A stretch of DNA of 64,000 bases, from NCBI GenBank assembly GCA_019358835.1, contig JAHHIH010000009.1, forward strand, positions 124,001 through 188,000. Reading direction: 5' to 3'. Numbering within the stretch: the first letter of the stretch is position 1; every line of letters starts with the position of its first letter. Below the pieces are notes generated by a model. The model saw only the letters and a list, made by a program, of their open reading frames with translations. It was not told where the DNA came from and did no database searches. Source of the DNA: Tildeniella torsiva UHER 1998/13D. GTDB lineage: Bacteria > Cyanobacteriota > Cyanobacteriia > Phormidesmidales > Phormidesmidaceae. The position numbers were made by a program, and so were the translations under genes. This document shows positions 51,906 through 60,684 of this stretch, one piece after another.

Positions 51906-53285
51906 ATGACAGCGAGAATTCATCAAACCGAAACGGTGGCCCTGGCAGAGGCAATGCCGACCATGCCAACGATCGCCCAGAGCGGGGGGCGGGCCTTGGG
52001 GGGCGGGGCGATCGCCGTCCTGATCTTCGCGGTGCTGATCGCGATCTGGGGCATTAACGCCCTAGTGCAGATCTGCGATCCCAACAAAATTTTGATTATC
52101 TCGGGGCGCAAGTACCGCCGAGCCGATGGTCAGACCCTGGGCTACCGGGTGATCTATGGAGGCCGCACCTTCCGCATTCCCATTCTTGAAACGGTCAAAA
52201 CTATGGATTTGACCACCATGCCGGTGCCGATTGAGGTCACCAACGCCTACTCGAAGGGGGGGACGCCGCTGGATATTCAGGCGATCGCCAACGTCAAGAT
52301 CGCCCGCGATGAGGTGCTGGTCGGCAATGCGATCGAGCGCTTTTTAGGCCGGGGCCGCGAAGAAATTTCTCGGGTGGCGCGGGAAACCCTGGAGGGCAAC
52401 CTGCGTGGTGTGGTGGCCACCCTCACCCCCGAACAGCTCAACGAAGACCGGCTCCAGTTTGCCGAGCGCATCGCTAGCGACGTGCGCAACGACCTGGTCA
52501 AGCTGGGTTTGCAGCTCGACACCCTCAAAATTCAAAGCGTCGCCGACCATGTTGACTACCTCAACTCGATTGGGCGGCGGCAGATTGCCAACGTCGTGCG
52601 CGATGCCGAGATCGCCGAATCTAACGCCGTCGCCGAAGCCGAGCAAATTGAGGCCGACAGCGCTCGCGAGGCCGAAGTGGCCAAAACCCAGGCCCGCACC
52701 GTGATTCAAGAGAAAGAAAACGAGCTGCGCCGCATCACCGCCGAGGTCGAAAAGCAGGCCCGCATCGAAGAAGAGCGCACTCAGGCCGCCGCTGCCGAAG
52801 CCCGCGCCCGCGCCCAGCGAGAACTCCAGGCGATTCGCGCCAACCTGGAGCAGGCCCGTCTGGAGGTAGAACAGGTGCTGCCCGCCAAGGCCCAGCAGCG
52901 CGCCCAGGAATTTCAGGCCCGAGGGGCCGCCGCCACCCTCGAAGAAAACGCCAAGGCCTCGGCCCAGGCCAGCCAAATGCTGGTTCAGGTGTGGCAAGAA
53001 ACGGGGGTAGATGCCTCCCAGATCTTTTTGGTGCAGCAGCTTGAAATGGTGCTCAAAGAAGCGGGGCGCATCCCCGGTCGGCTGCACCTGGGGCAGGTAA
53101 ACGTGATCGACAACGGCGACGGCAAGGCGATCGCATCGTTACTCAACGCCTACCCCGAAATGGTGAAGCAGTTTCTGCGCCAGTCCGAGGAGATCCTTGG
53201 CATTCCCCTAGCGGCGGGCCTGACGCCTCAGCCCAAAGCCATCGACAGCGTACCGCCTATTTCACAGCTTTCGGAGAACCTATGA
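51906..53285 (+). CDS. Flotillin-family (SPFH) protein 1
   Basis: 459 residues from the ATG at 51906, with AAGGAG upstream. One N-terminal membrane segment (GGGAIAVLIFAVLIAIWGI) is followed by an SPFH/PHB domain (about 60-220; IEVTNAYSKGGTPLDIQAIA, RETLEGNLRGVVATLTPEQ). A long Ala/Glu/Arg-rich coiled coil follows (about 240-370), then a globular tail. Flotillins oligomerise into membrane microdomains. Its stop overlaps the start of the next flotillin gene (ATGA), so the two are translationally coupled. Confidence 0.92.
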   Translation: MTARIHQTETVALAEAMPTMPTIAQSGGRALGGGAIAVLIFAVLIAIWGINALVQICDPNKILIISGRKYRRADGQTLGYRVIYGGRTFRIPILETVKTMDLTTMPVPIEVTNAYSKGGTPLDIQAIANVKIARDEVLVGNAIERFLGRGREEISRVARETLEGNLRGVVATLTPEQLNEDRLQFAERIASDVRNDLVKLGLQLDTLKIQSVADHVDYLNSIGRRQIANVVRDAEIAESNAVAEAEQIEADSAREAEVAKTQARTVIQEKENELRRITAEVEKQARIEEERTQAAAAEARARAQRELQAIRANLEQARLEVEQVLPAKAQQRAQEFQARGAAATLEENAKASAQASQMLVQVWQETGVDASQIFLVQQLEMVLKEAGRIPGRLHLGQVNVIDNGDGKAIASLLNAYPEMVKQFLRQSEEILGIPLAAGLTPQPKAIDSVPPISQLSENL

Positions 53286-54565
53286 GCCTGATTTTTACCC
53301 TACTGGTGGTCATGTTTGGGGCCACCGGCAGTCTGCTGCTGATCATCAAAAACCTCTACTACATCTGCCAGCCCAGCGAAGTACTGATCTTTTCGGGCGA
53401 TCGCCGCACCGTCGGCGATGGTCACAGCGTCGGCTATCGCCTGGTTAAAGGCGGCAGCAGCATTCGTAAACCCCTGCTCGAAAAAACGTTCCGCATGGAA
53501 CTCACCAACATGATCATCGAGCTGAAGGTCGCCAGCGCCTACTCCAAGGGCGGCATTCCCCTCAACGTCGACGGCGTGGCCAACATTAAAATTGCGGGTG
53601 AAGAACCGGCGATTCACAATGCGATCGAGCGCCTGCTGGGCAAAAGCCGTGAAGAAATCGAGAAAATTGCCCGCGAAACCCTGGAGGGCAACCTGCGGGG
53701 CGTTCTGGCCACTCTCACCCCCGAACAGGTGAACGAAGACAAGATGGCCTTTGTGCGCAACCTGCTCGACGAAGCCGACGACGACCTGGCACAGCTCGGC
53801 CTAATTCTTGACAACCTGCAAATTCAAAACATCTCCGACGATGTTGGCTACCTCAACTCGATCGGGCGCAAACAGCGGGCCGACCTGCTACGCGACGCCC
53901 GCATTGCTGAGGCCGAGGCCAAAACCCAGTCGGCTCTCCAGGCCTCCGAAAACCTCAAACGCACCTCCCTGCGCCAGATCGAGGCCAAAATAGAGACCAC
54001 CCGCGCTGATGCCGATCGCCGCCTGCAAAACGCCCTCAGCCAGCGCCAGGCGGCGATTTCTGAAGCCGAGTCAGAAATCGCCGCCGAGGTCGCCCGCACC
54101 GAGGCCGAGCTGGCCGTGCAGCGCGAGCGCCGCAACCAGGTCGAGCAGCAGCTCCAGGCCGATGTGATTGCCCCCGCCGCCGCCTCGTGCCAGCAGGCCC
54201 AGGCCCGCGCCAAGGGCGACGCCGCCAGCATCGTCGAAGACGGTCGCGCCCGTGCCGAGGGCATTCGCGAACTGGCCACCACCTGGAAAGCCGCAGGCGA
54301 CCACGCCCGCGAAATCTTTCTCTTCCAAAAGCTGGAGTCGCTACTGGCGAATTTGGTCGATACTGTGCCCGACGTGGAGGTCGAAAGCATCACCGTGATT
54401 GATCCGGGGCGGGGCGGCAGCGCCACCAAGCTGGCCTCGTTTATGGAACAGATGAAGCAGGCCACGGGGCTAGATTTAGCTCAGACTTTGCAGAATCTAG
54501 GTGGCGGCAACACCTCCCAGGCATCACTAGCCGCCAAGCCAGACGCTGATACAAACCAGGGGTAA
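53282..54565 (+). CDS. Flotillin-family (SPFH) protein 2
   Basis: 427 residues. It has an N-terminal membrane segment (LIFTLLVVMFGATGSLLLII), an SPFH domain (VASAYSKGGIPLNVDGVANI, RETLEGNLRGVLATLTPEQ) and a long coiled coil rich in Ala, Glu, Gln and Arg (about 220-330). It is a clear paralogue of the preceding gene; the stretch from RETLEGNLRG to YLNSIGR is almost the same in both. It shares the ATGA overlap with that gene, suggesting that the two proteins form a hetero-oligomer together with the NfeD-like protein. Confidence 0.92.
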   Translation: MSLIFTLLVVMFGATGSLLLIIKNLYYICQPSEVLIFSGDRRTVGDGHSVGYRLVKGGSSIRKPLLEKTFRMELTNMIIELKVASAYSKGGIPLNVDGVANIKIAGEEPAIHNAIERLLGKSREEIEKIARETLEGNLRGVLATLTPEQVNEDKMAFVRNLLDEADDDLAQLGLILDNLQIQNISDDVGYLNSIGRKQRADLLRDARIAEAEAKTQSALQASENLKRTSLRQIEAKIETTRADADRRLQNALSQRQAAISEAESEIAAEVARTEAELAVQRERRNQVEQQLQADVIAPAAASCQQAQARAKGDAASIVEDGRARAEGIRELATTWKAAGDHAREIFLFQKLESLLANLVDTVPDVEVESITVIDPGRGGSATKLASFMEQMKQATGLDLAQTLQNLGGGNTSQASLAAKPDADTNQG

Positions 54566-54588
54566 GACCTTTATTACTGGTCAGTCCT

Positions 54589-54669
54589 ATGGATTACTAT
54601 TTAACCCCCGATGCTGAGCAAGAACTAAAACGCTAAGACATTTGGGCCTGGAGTAGGGGATCTTTATAG
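54589..54669 (+). pseudogene. ParE/RelE-type toxin remnant
   Basis: ATG begins MDYYLTPDAEQELKR, then TAA, and the same frame goes on DIWAWSRGSL, then TAG. YLTPxAEQxLxxIWxYS is the start of RelE/ParE-type toxins. Only the first 25 codons remain, with an internal stop and no antitoxin gene, so the module is decayed. Confidence 0.55.
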
Positions 54670-55792
54670 CCTGCGGCGAGTCTACCAGGTCGCAATAATG
54701 GACTGCGGCTCGAATCGGTAGAACGTGGGCTGCTGGTAGGCGACGATCGCAGCTCTGCTGTGCCCCATCCGATCGGCCCAGCAAAGCTATGTGAGTGAGT
54801 ACCCCTGAAATGCAACCTGCATCAACGGCAGCAGGCTCAAGAGCAAAGCGATGGTGCAAAAGCCCTGGGCGATCGCGGTTACTTTTATCCAAAAAATAGG
54901 GTTTTCTTACAACTGCAGGCTGCCAGCAATCTTAGTCTGGAGAAGAATGACCATATTTTCAATTTAGCTGCTTGATGGGGCGAACAAGGTCAACAGGCAG
55001 ATTATCGCGATCGCCTGCCCAGATTGTTTTATGCCCAATCAACATCACCTCTATCGAAAGGATTTGTTCTCACCTCAGGGAAATTGCTGAACTTTGCACT
55101 AGCAAGAGCAAGTAACTAAATTGGTATAGCTAAGTTTTGCGTCTTTTCACTTAGAGGCAGAGATAAGATAAGGAGCGCAAAAGGTGGGCCTTTAAAAGGC
55201 TTGAGTTACAGTTTGTAACGCCAGCAGGTGCTTGAGGTTTTTTAGAGAAAACGGGGCACATTTAATTAGAGGGATATGTTTTCGGTGGCGAATAACCTTC
55301 AAACAGCTATTCCCTCTTTTGTTATCTAAGTCGCCCTTTGAAACGGATTCATCTATGTTCCCAGACCCGCCTGTCTTCGTTAAATTTATCATTTAAGTCT
55401 CTTAGCACGCCCCACGCTATAGACTGCTCAAGCCGCAACCTGCTTGATTCGACCACTCAAACAACAAAAGCTTTACTGCTCTCAATGTTGCTTTGTAGTG
55501 CTCCTCAAAAAACCTTTATTCCCAAATTGGGTCAGCTTAATTCACCTTAGTTCACTAGCAGCCTTTTGCACTACAGACGAAGCAAAGCCTGCTCAGTAAC
55601 TCAGGTATAGCCAATTAATACATCCTGGGAGAAAGCATGTGTACTCCTGGAGTGTTGCTTGTTGCTCATTATTCCTTGAGATTGCAGCGTTGTCTGCAGT
55701 TTCACTAGTCGTTGGTTGTTTACAGCGTCTTGGTTACTCTTGGCGAAACTAGCCAAAATTCACAATTTCGCATATTCAATTAGGAGTACACA
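54670..55792. other. Long non-coding region before the DUF4347 gene
   Basis: About 1.1 kb without a supported gene. Short open frames on both strands have no recognisable protein features. One stretch near 54840-54960 reads like decayed coding sequence in several frames, but I cannot name it. The AT-rich second half should hold the promoter of the large DUF4347 gene, whose ATG follows a TAGGAGT ribosome-binding site. Confidence 0.4.
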
Positions 55793-58700
55793 ATGCTTCA
55801 AGCTGCTCAGTCCGTCGTTTTTATCGATGCCAATGTTAGTAACGTTCAACACCTTGTAAATGGCGTGTTGCCTGGTGTCTCTGTCAAGGTGCTGACTCCT
55901 GATATCGACGGTATTGCCCAAATTACTGACTACCTTAGGGCTTACCCTGCTAGCACTGTGCATATTGTCTCCCACGGTGCTCCTGGTATTTTGCACCTGG
56001 GCAACACTCAGCTCAATCTAACTAATCTAGAGAACCACGCTCAAGCGTTACGGTCGTGGTTCTCCCCTCAAGCTTCAAACCCCACCCTGCTGCTCTACGG
56101 CTGCAATGTCGCTGCCGGAGATGCGGGAGAAGAGTTTATTGAGACACTGCACACACTCACGGGAGCATCCATTGGAGCCAGCACGACCAAAGTAGGCAAT
56201 CCTAACCAGGGGGGAAGCTGGAACTTGGATAGGCAGGTGGCTGACCCCACTTATACTGCTGTCTTTAACGCCGCTGCTGTAGAAAGCTACAGCGGTGTTT
56301 TTGCTGTCTCAGTTTCTGGGCTAAACAACTTCACGTATACAGAGGGCTCAAGCCCAGTTGTCGTTGATAACAGCATTAACTTTAGCAGCACCGTCAACTA
56401 CAACGATGGTAGTTTGCGCTTTGACCTAACCAACGGCACCAGTGCTGACCAATTTGCTCTTACCAGCTCTGCTACGCCTAATGCAGTTGGGGCAATTTCG
56501 GTCGTGGGTGCAGATGTTTATTTGGGCAATGGCAGCGGTCGCGATCGTATTGGCTCCATTGATGCAGTACTCAACGGCACCAATGGCCAGGACCTGGTAA
56601 TTAACTTTGCTAGCCCGCTAACTAACTCTGGCTTTGAAACTGGCAACTTAACCGGGTGGACGGCTTTTAACCAGAACTATAGTTCTGTTAACAACCTTAA
56701 CGGGCAAAGCATTCCTTACAAATTTAACGCTTTACTTGGGACCGATACTGGCAATGGCACGATTATTTTAGGGAGCAACCCTAACGCATCGTATAGCGTC
56801 ACTGTTCAATCGTCAGTTGTCAGTACCGGAAACTTTGCTCTGCAGTTAGTAAGCAATGGTAGCATCAGCGGTCCGAGTGGTTCTGACCGCTACACAGGGA
56901 ACGGCTCGTTACACGGCCCTTACGTGCGCAGCAACACTTTCCAAGCTTTTATTGGCGACAGCATTACCTTAGACTACGCTGCTCAGAATGGTCAGGATGC
57001 CTACGAGGTGTTTGGTTTCTTGGTAGGAGCTGGCGGCGACAGCATCTTTGGCACCGGCGATGATACCCGCAGCCGCTTGTTTGCGCAAAGAGGCGACACT
57101 CAGTCCTTTACTGAGGCTAGTGCCGTTATCAGTACCACTGGTGCCTACCAGTTCGAGTTTGTGGGTGGCACCTACGACAAGACTGGTGGTCTAGCCTTGG
57201 GTGCCAGTCTGTACATCGATAATGTGCGATTGGTATCGGCTACCACAGTAAACGACGCCGTAGTGGCTGCTATTGCCCAGCAAATCACCTTCCAGAACAC
57301 TTCCAATGCACCCGACACTACCACCCGTAACCTGCAAGTTACCGTTATCAACAGTAATAACGAGAGTAGTTCTGTCAGCTCTTCGGGTACAGTGATTGCC
57401 GTTGATCAACTCCCCAATCTAACCTTCCCCACCGGGGCCATTGCTTTAAGCGACGGAACGGCTGCAGTTATTGCTGCCAATTTAGGCCTGGTCGATGCCG
57501 ATGGTCCTGCGATTGGTGGTGCCAAGGTTTCTATCGGTACTGGTTTCAAAGCTGGCCAAGATGCCCTAGGCATTCTAGGACAGGCCGGTAATAGCGGCAC
57601 CGTTGACGGCATTGTCTGGGGCTACAACAGCTCTACTGGTATTTTGACCTTAACCGGAAATGCTTCAGCAGCAACATACGAAGCGGCTCTGCGCAAGGTC
57701 ACATTTATCAGTCTCAATGATACCGCTGCTACAGCTGGTGCTAGAGATGTGCAATTTACCATCGGTAACCCGCCCACTAACTCTGGCAATGTTAGCGTTA
57801 CGGTTAACAATGTTAACGATGCACCTACCGGTAGCGTTACGCTTACGGGCGCAGTGCAGCAGGGATCTGTTCTTACCGCAAATACTTCCACCTTGGCCGA
57901 TGCCGAGGGCTTGGGCACTCTGAGCTACCAGTGGCAGCAGTCTAGCGATGGCAGCACCTGGACAACGATTGCTGGGGCCACGGCCAGTACCTTTACGCTT
58001 ACCCAAGCGCAGGTTAACCAGTTTGTGCGGTCGCAGGTGAGCTTCACCGATGGCGGCGGTACTGCTGAATCGGTCTTGAGCAATGCCACGGCAACCAAAG
58101 TAGCTAACGTCAACGATGCACCCGCGGGCAGTGTCACTATCAACGGCACCATCGCCCAGGGTCAAGTTCTGACCGCAAATACCTCTAACCTGTCCGATCC
58201 CGATGGCCTAGGTACCCTAAACTACCAGTGGCAGCAGTCCACCGATGGCGTTACCTGGACAACGATTGCCGGGGCCACGGCCAGTACCTTTACGCCCGCT
58301 CAGGCGCAGGTCAACCAGTTTGTGCGATCGCAGGTCAGCTACACCGATGGCGGCGGTACCGCTGAATCGGTCTTGAGCAATGCCACGGCAACCAAAGTCA
58401 CCAATGTTAACGACGCACCCACAGGCGGCGTCACCCTCAGCGGCACCGTCGCCCAGGGTCAAATCCTGACTGCAAATACCTCCACCCTGGCTGATGCTGA
58501 TGGCTTAGGTACTCTGAGCTACCAGTGGCAGCAGTCTAGCGATGGCAACACCTGGACGACCATTTCTGGGGCTACGGCCAATACTTTTACCCTTACCCAA
58601 GCGCAGGTTGGTCAGTTCGTGCGATCGCAGGTCAACTTCACCGACGGCGGTGGTACCGCTGAATCGGTCTTGAGCAATGCCACGGCAGCCAAAGTAGCCA

Positions 58701-60352
58701 ACGTCAACGACGCACCCACAGGCGGCGTGGCCCTCAGCGGCACAGCAGCGCAGGGTCAAATCCTGACCGCTACCTCCACTTTGGGAGACCCCGATGGTCT
58801 GGGTACCTTAAACTACCAGTGGCAGCAGTCTAGCGATGGCATCACCTGGACGACCATCACTGGGGCTACAGCCAGTACTTTTGCGCTTACCCAAGGGCAG
58901 GTCAACCAGTTCGTGCGGTCGCAGGTCAGCTTCACTGACGGCGGCGGCAGCCTCGAAACCGTTAACAGCAGTGCCACGGCAGCCAAAGTCGCCAATGTCA
59001 ACGACGCACCTACGGGCGGCGTCACCCTCAACGGCACCGGCGCTCAGGGTCAAATTCTGACTGCAAATACTTCTAACCTGTCTGACCCCGATGGCCTGGG
59101 CACCTTGAACTACCAGTGGCAGCAGTCTAGCGACGGCAACACCTGGACGACCATTGCTGGGGCTACAGCCAGTACCTTTACACTCACCCAAACGCAGGTC
59201 AACCAGTTCGTGCGATCGCAGGTCAACTTCACTGACGGCGGCGGCAGCCTCGAAACCGTTAACAGCAATGCCACGGCAGCCAAAGTCGCCAATGTTAACG
59301 ACGCACCCACAGGCAGCGTCACTATCGACGGCACCGTCGCCCAGGGCAAAATCCTGACCGCAAATACCTCTACCCTGTTTGATGCTGATGGCTTAGGTAC
59401 TCTGAGCTATCAGTGGAAGCAATCTAGCGATGGCATTACCTGGAGCAACATTGACGGCGCGACTGGCAATACCTTTAGCCCCCGCAATGCCCAGGTAAGC
59501 CAGTTTTTGCAGGTAGCGGTGAGCTATGTGGATGGACAGGGCACTTCAGAGTCACTGACGAGTGCGCCCACCAGCGGGAGCGTCGTGAAGTTCAACGCCA
59601 CCTCTGACTTCAACGGTGACGGTTCTGTCGATATCTTCTGGCGGCATCAGAACGTTGGAGAGTCGGTATTTTGGCTAATGGACAACGTCGCCTTTTCCGG
59701 GGATGGTGATTTTCTGTCGCCGACCATTGCAGACGTCAATTGGGATATTAAGGCCGTGGGTGACCTCAATGGCGACGGCGACCCTGACCTAGTCTGGCAA
59801 AACAAAGCCACTAATCAGGCAGCTGTTTGGCTCATGGACGGGGTTAACCTCACCTCTGGGGCTCTTCTGCCCAATGATGCTGCCGCGGGCTGGAAGGTGG
59901 TTGAATCTGGCGACTTTAACAGCAATGGCAAAGACGACATCCTCTGGCGCAACGCCAATACCGGTCAGCTTGCGGTTTGGTTTATGGATGGCACTGACCT
60001 AATTTCTGGAGAGTTTATTACTCTCAACGCAGGCCTCGATTGGGAAGTGGGAGCCGTAGGCGACTTTACCAAAGATGGCAAGACAGACATTTTTTGGGAA
60101 AACCGCATTACCGGTGCCAACGCGTTCTGGGAAATGGATGGGACTACCTTTGTTAACGGTTACCAAACCGCTACCGCTGAGACTATTTGGCAGGCACAGG
60201 GAGCCGCTGACTTCAACCAGGATGGCGACCTAGATCTACTGTGGCACAACCCCGGAACTGGGGAAAATGCGCTGTGGTTGATGGATGGTATGAATCTAAC
60301 AGCGGGCGTTGCGTTGCCCACTACGGAGGTTAGCTGGAACCCTTCTGTGTAG
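55793..60352 (+). CDS. Large DUF4347 surface protein with Ig-like and FG-GAP-type repeats
   Basis: 1519 residues. Residues 1-165 are DUF4347 (SVVFIDANVSNVQHLVNGVL, TVHIVSHGAPGILHLG, LLLYGCNVAAGDAGEEFI), found at the head of giant cyanobacterial secreted proteins. Residues about 290-480 form a lectin-like beta module (NSGFETGNLTGWTAFNQNY). A cadherin-like stretch leads to six tandem Ig-like repeats of 99 residues (673-1266), each starting NVNDAP. Five VCBS/FG-GAP-like repeats with DxNxDG calcium motifs (FNGDGSVDIFW type) end the protein. No Sec signal and no RTX tail are seen. It is probably a calcium-dependent adhesin or sheath protein. Confidence 0.88.
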   Translation: MLQAAQSVVFIDANVSNVQHLVNGVLPGVSVKVLTPDIDGIAQITDYLRAYPASTVHIVSHGAPGILHLGNTQLNLTNLENHAQALRSWFSPQASNPTLLLYGCNVAAGDAGEEFIETLHTLTGASIGASTTKVGNPNQGGSWNLDRQVADPTYTAVFNAAAVESYSGVFAVSVSGLNNFTYTEGSSPVVVDNSINFSSTVNYNDGSLRFDLTNGTSADQFALTSSATPNAVGAISVVGADVYLGNGSGRDRIGSIDAVLNGTNGQDLVINFASPLTNSGFETGNLTGWTAFNQNYSSVNNLNGQSIPYKFNALLGTDTGNGTIILGSNPNASYSVTVQSSVVSTGNFALQLVSNGSISGPSGSDRYTGNGSLHGPYVRSNTFQAFIGDSITLDYAAQNGQDAYEVFGFLVGAGGDSIFGTGDDTRSRLFAQRGDTQSFTEASAVISTTGAYQFEFVGGTYDKTGGLALGASLYIDNVRLVSATTVNDAVVAAIAQQITFQNTSNAPDTTTRNLQVTVINSNNESSSVSSSGTVIAVDQLPNLTFPTGAIALSDGTAAVIAANLGLVDADGPAIGGAKVSIGTGFKAGQDALGILGQAGNSGTVDGIVWGYNSSTGILTLTGNASAATYEAALRKVTFISLNDTAATAGARDVQFTIGNPPTNSGNVSVTVNNVNDAPTGSVTLTGAVQQGSVLTANTSTLADAEGLGTLSYQWQQSSDGSTWTTIAGATASTFTLTQAQVNQFVRSQVSFTDGGGTAESVLSNATATKVANVNDAPAGSVTINGTIAQGQVLTANTSNLSDPDGLGTLNYQWQQSTDGVTWTTIAGATASTFTPAQAQVNQFVRSQVSYTDGGGTAESVLSNATATKVTNVNDAPTGGVTLSGTVAQGQILTANTSTLADADGLGTLSYQWQQSSDGNTWTTISGATANTFTLTQAQVGQFVRSQVNFTDGGGTAESVLSNATAAKVANVNDAPTGGVALSGTAAQGQILTATSTLGDPDGLGTLNYQWQQSSDGITWTTITGATASTFALTQGQVNQFVRSQVSFTDGGGSLETVNSSATAAKVANVNDAPTGGVTLNGTGAQGQILTANTSNLSDPDGLGTLNYQWQQSSDGNTWTTIAGATASTFTLTQTQVNQFVRSQVNFTDGGGSLETVNSNATAAKVANVNDAPTGSVTIDGTVAQGKILTANTSTLFDADGLGTLSYQWKQSSDGITWSNIDGATGNTFSPRNAQVSQFLQVAVSYVDGQGTSESLTSAPTSGSVVKFNATSDFNGDGSVDIFWRHQNVGESVFWLMDNVAFSGDGDFLSPTIADVNWDIKAVGDLNGDGDPDLVWQNKATNQAAVWLMDGVNLTSGALLPNDAAAGWKVVESGDFNSNGKDDILWRNANTGQLAVWFMDGTDLISGEFITLNAGLDWEVGAVGDFTKDGKTDIFWENRITGANAFWEMDGTTFVNGYQTATAETIWQAQGAADFNQDGDLDLLWHNPGTGENALWLMDGMNLTAGVALPTTEVSWNPSV
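57809..59587 (+). repeat. Six tandem 297-bp repeats inside the DUF4347 gene
   Basis: Units start at 57809, 58106, 58403, 58700, 58994 and 59291; unit 4 is one codon shorter. Each encodes NVNDAP, then a WQQSSDG and a QVNQFVRSQV core. Units are highly alike at the DNA level; the last is most divergent. Expansion or loss by recombination is expected. Confidence 0.95.
59607..60352 (+). repeat. Five FG-GAP/VCBS-like repeats at the 3' end of the DUF4347 gene
   Basis: About 150-bp units encoding a DFNGDGxxDIxW-type calcium loop and a WLMDGxxL strand. They are less alike than the Ig-like repeats and probably fold as a beta-propeller. Confidence 0.8.
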
Positions 60353-60424
60353 CTGTAAGGGATAGGTTGCTGCGCCGGGGTGGCTAACCACTCCGGCGTT
60401 AGGCTTCAGACCCGAGCAATTTTG

Positions 60425-60456
60425 AACCCATAGCCTGCGCCAGGCTATGGGTTTTT
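60425..60456 (+). terminator. Rho-independent terminator of the DUF4347 gene
   Basis: AACCCATAGCCTG-CGC-CAGGCTATGGGTT is a perfect 13-bp stem followed by TTT. A second imperfect hairpin (CGCCGGGGTGG / CCACTCCGGCG) lies just before it. Confidence 0.88.
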
Positions 60457-60605
60457 AGTCTTTTCACAGCCCCCATTTGAGGATCGCTACGCAGCGGTCG
60501 TCAAGCTATTGAATGACTGGCCCTATGGGCGGTCTGATATTTGGCTAGGGGAAAAAATTGCATTCAAGCCTGTCAACTTCCGCTGATGGCAGCCTTGATT
60601 AAACG

Positions 60606-60657
60606 TCTTGAAAAAGAAAGACAGCCCTTGCCTGGCTAGGGCAAGGAATAGCCAGGC
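60606..60657 (-). terminator. Probable terminator of the NhaC gene
   Basis: On the minus strand, TAGCCTGGC-type arms (GCCTGGCTA 60630-60638 and TAGCCAGGC 60649-60657) form a 9-bp perfect stem, followed about 12 bases later by TCTTTCTTTTTC. It lies 27 bases after the nhaC stop. Confidence 0.6.
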
Positions 60658-60684
60658 TAAAGATCCTCCTTAACGCGATCAAAC

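Noticed and set aside
52344-53087. 247-codon antisense frame in the first flotillin gene
   Set aside because: Rich in Gly, Leu and Phe as the complement of a coiled-coil Ala/Glu/Arg region; no independent start signal or family.
54587-54892. Minus-strand frame of 101 codons after the flotillin genes
   Set aside because: Runs antisense to the toxin remnant, with no recognisable domain; composition does not resemble a real protein.
55192-55392. Minus-strand frame of 66 codons in the non-coding region
   Set aside because: No motif, no ribosome-binding site; too short to support.
57665-59349. Series of antisense frames along the Ig-like repeats
   Set aside because: They repeat with the same 297-bp period as the sense repeats, so they are by-products of the duplication.
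57809-59587. Regular repeats considered as a CRISPR array
   Set aside because: Units are 297 bp, in frame and protein-coding, with no short repeats separated by unique spacers.
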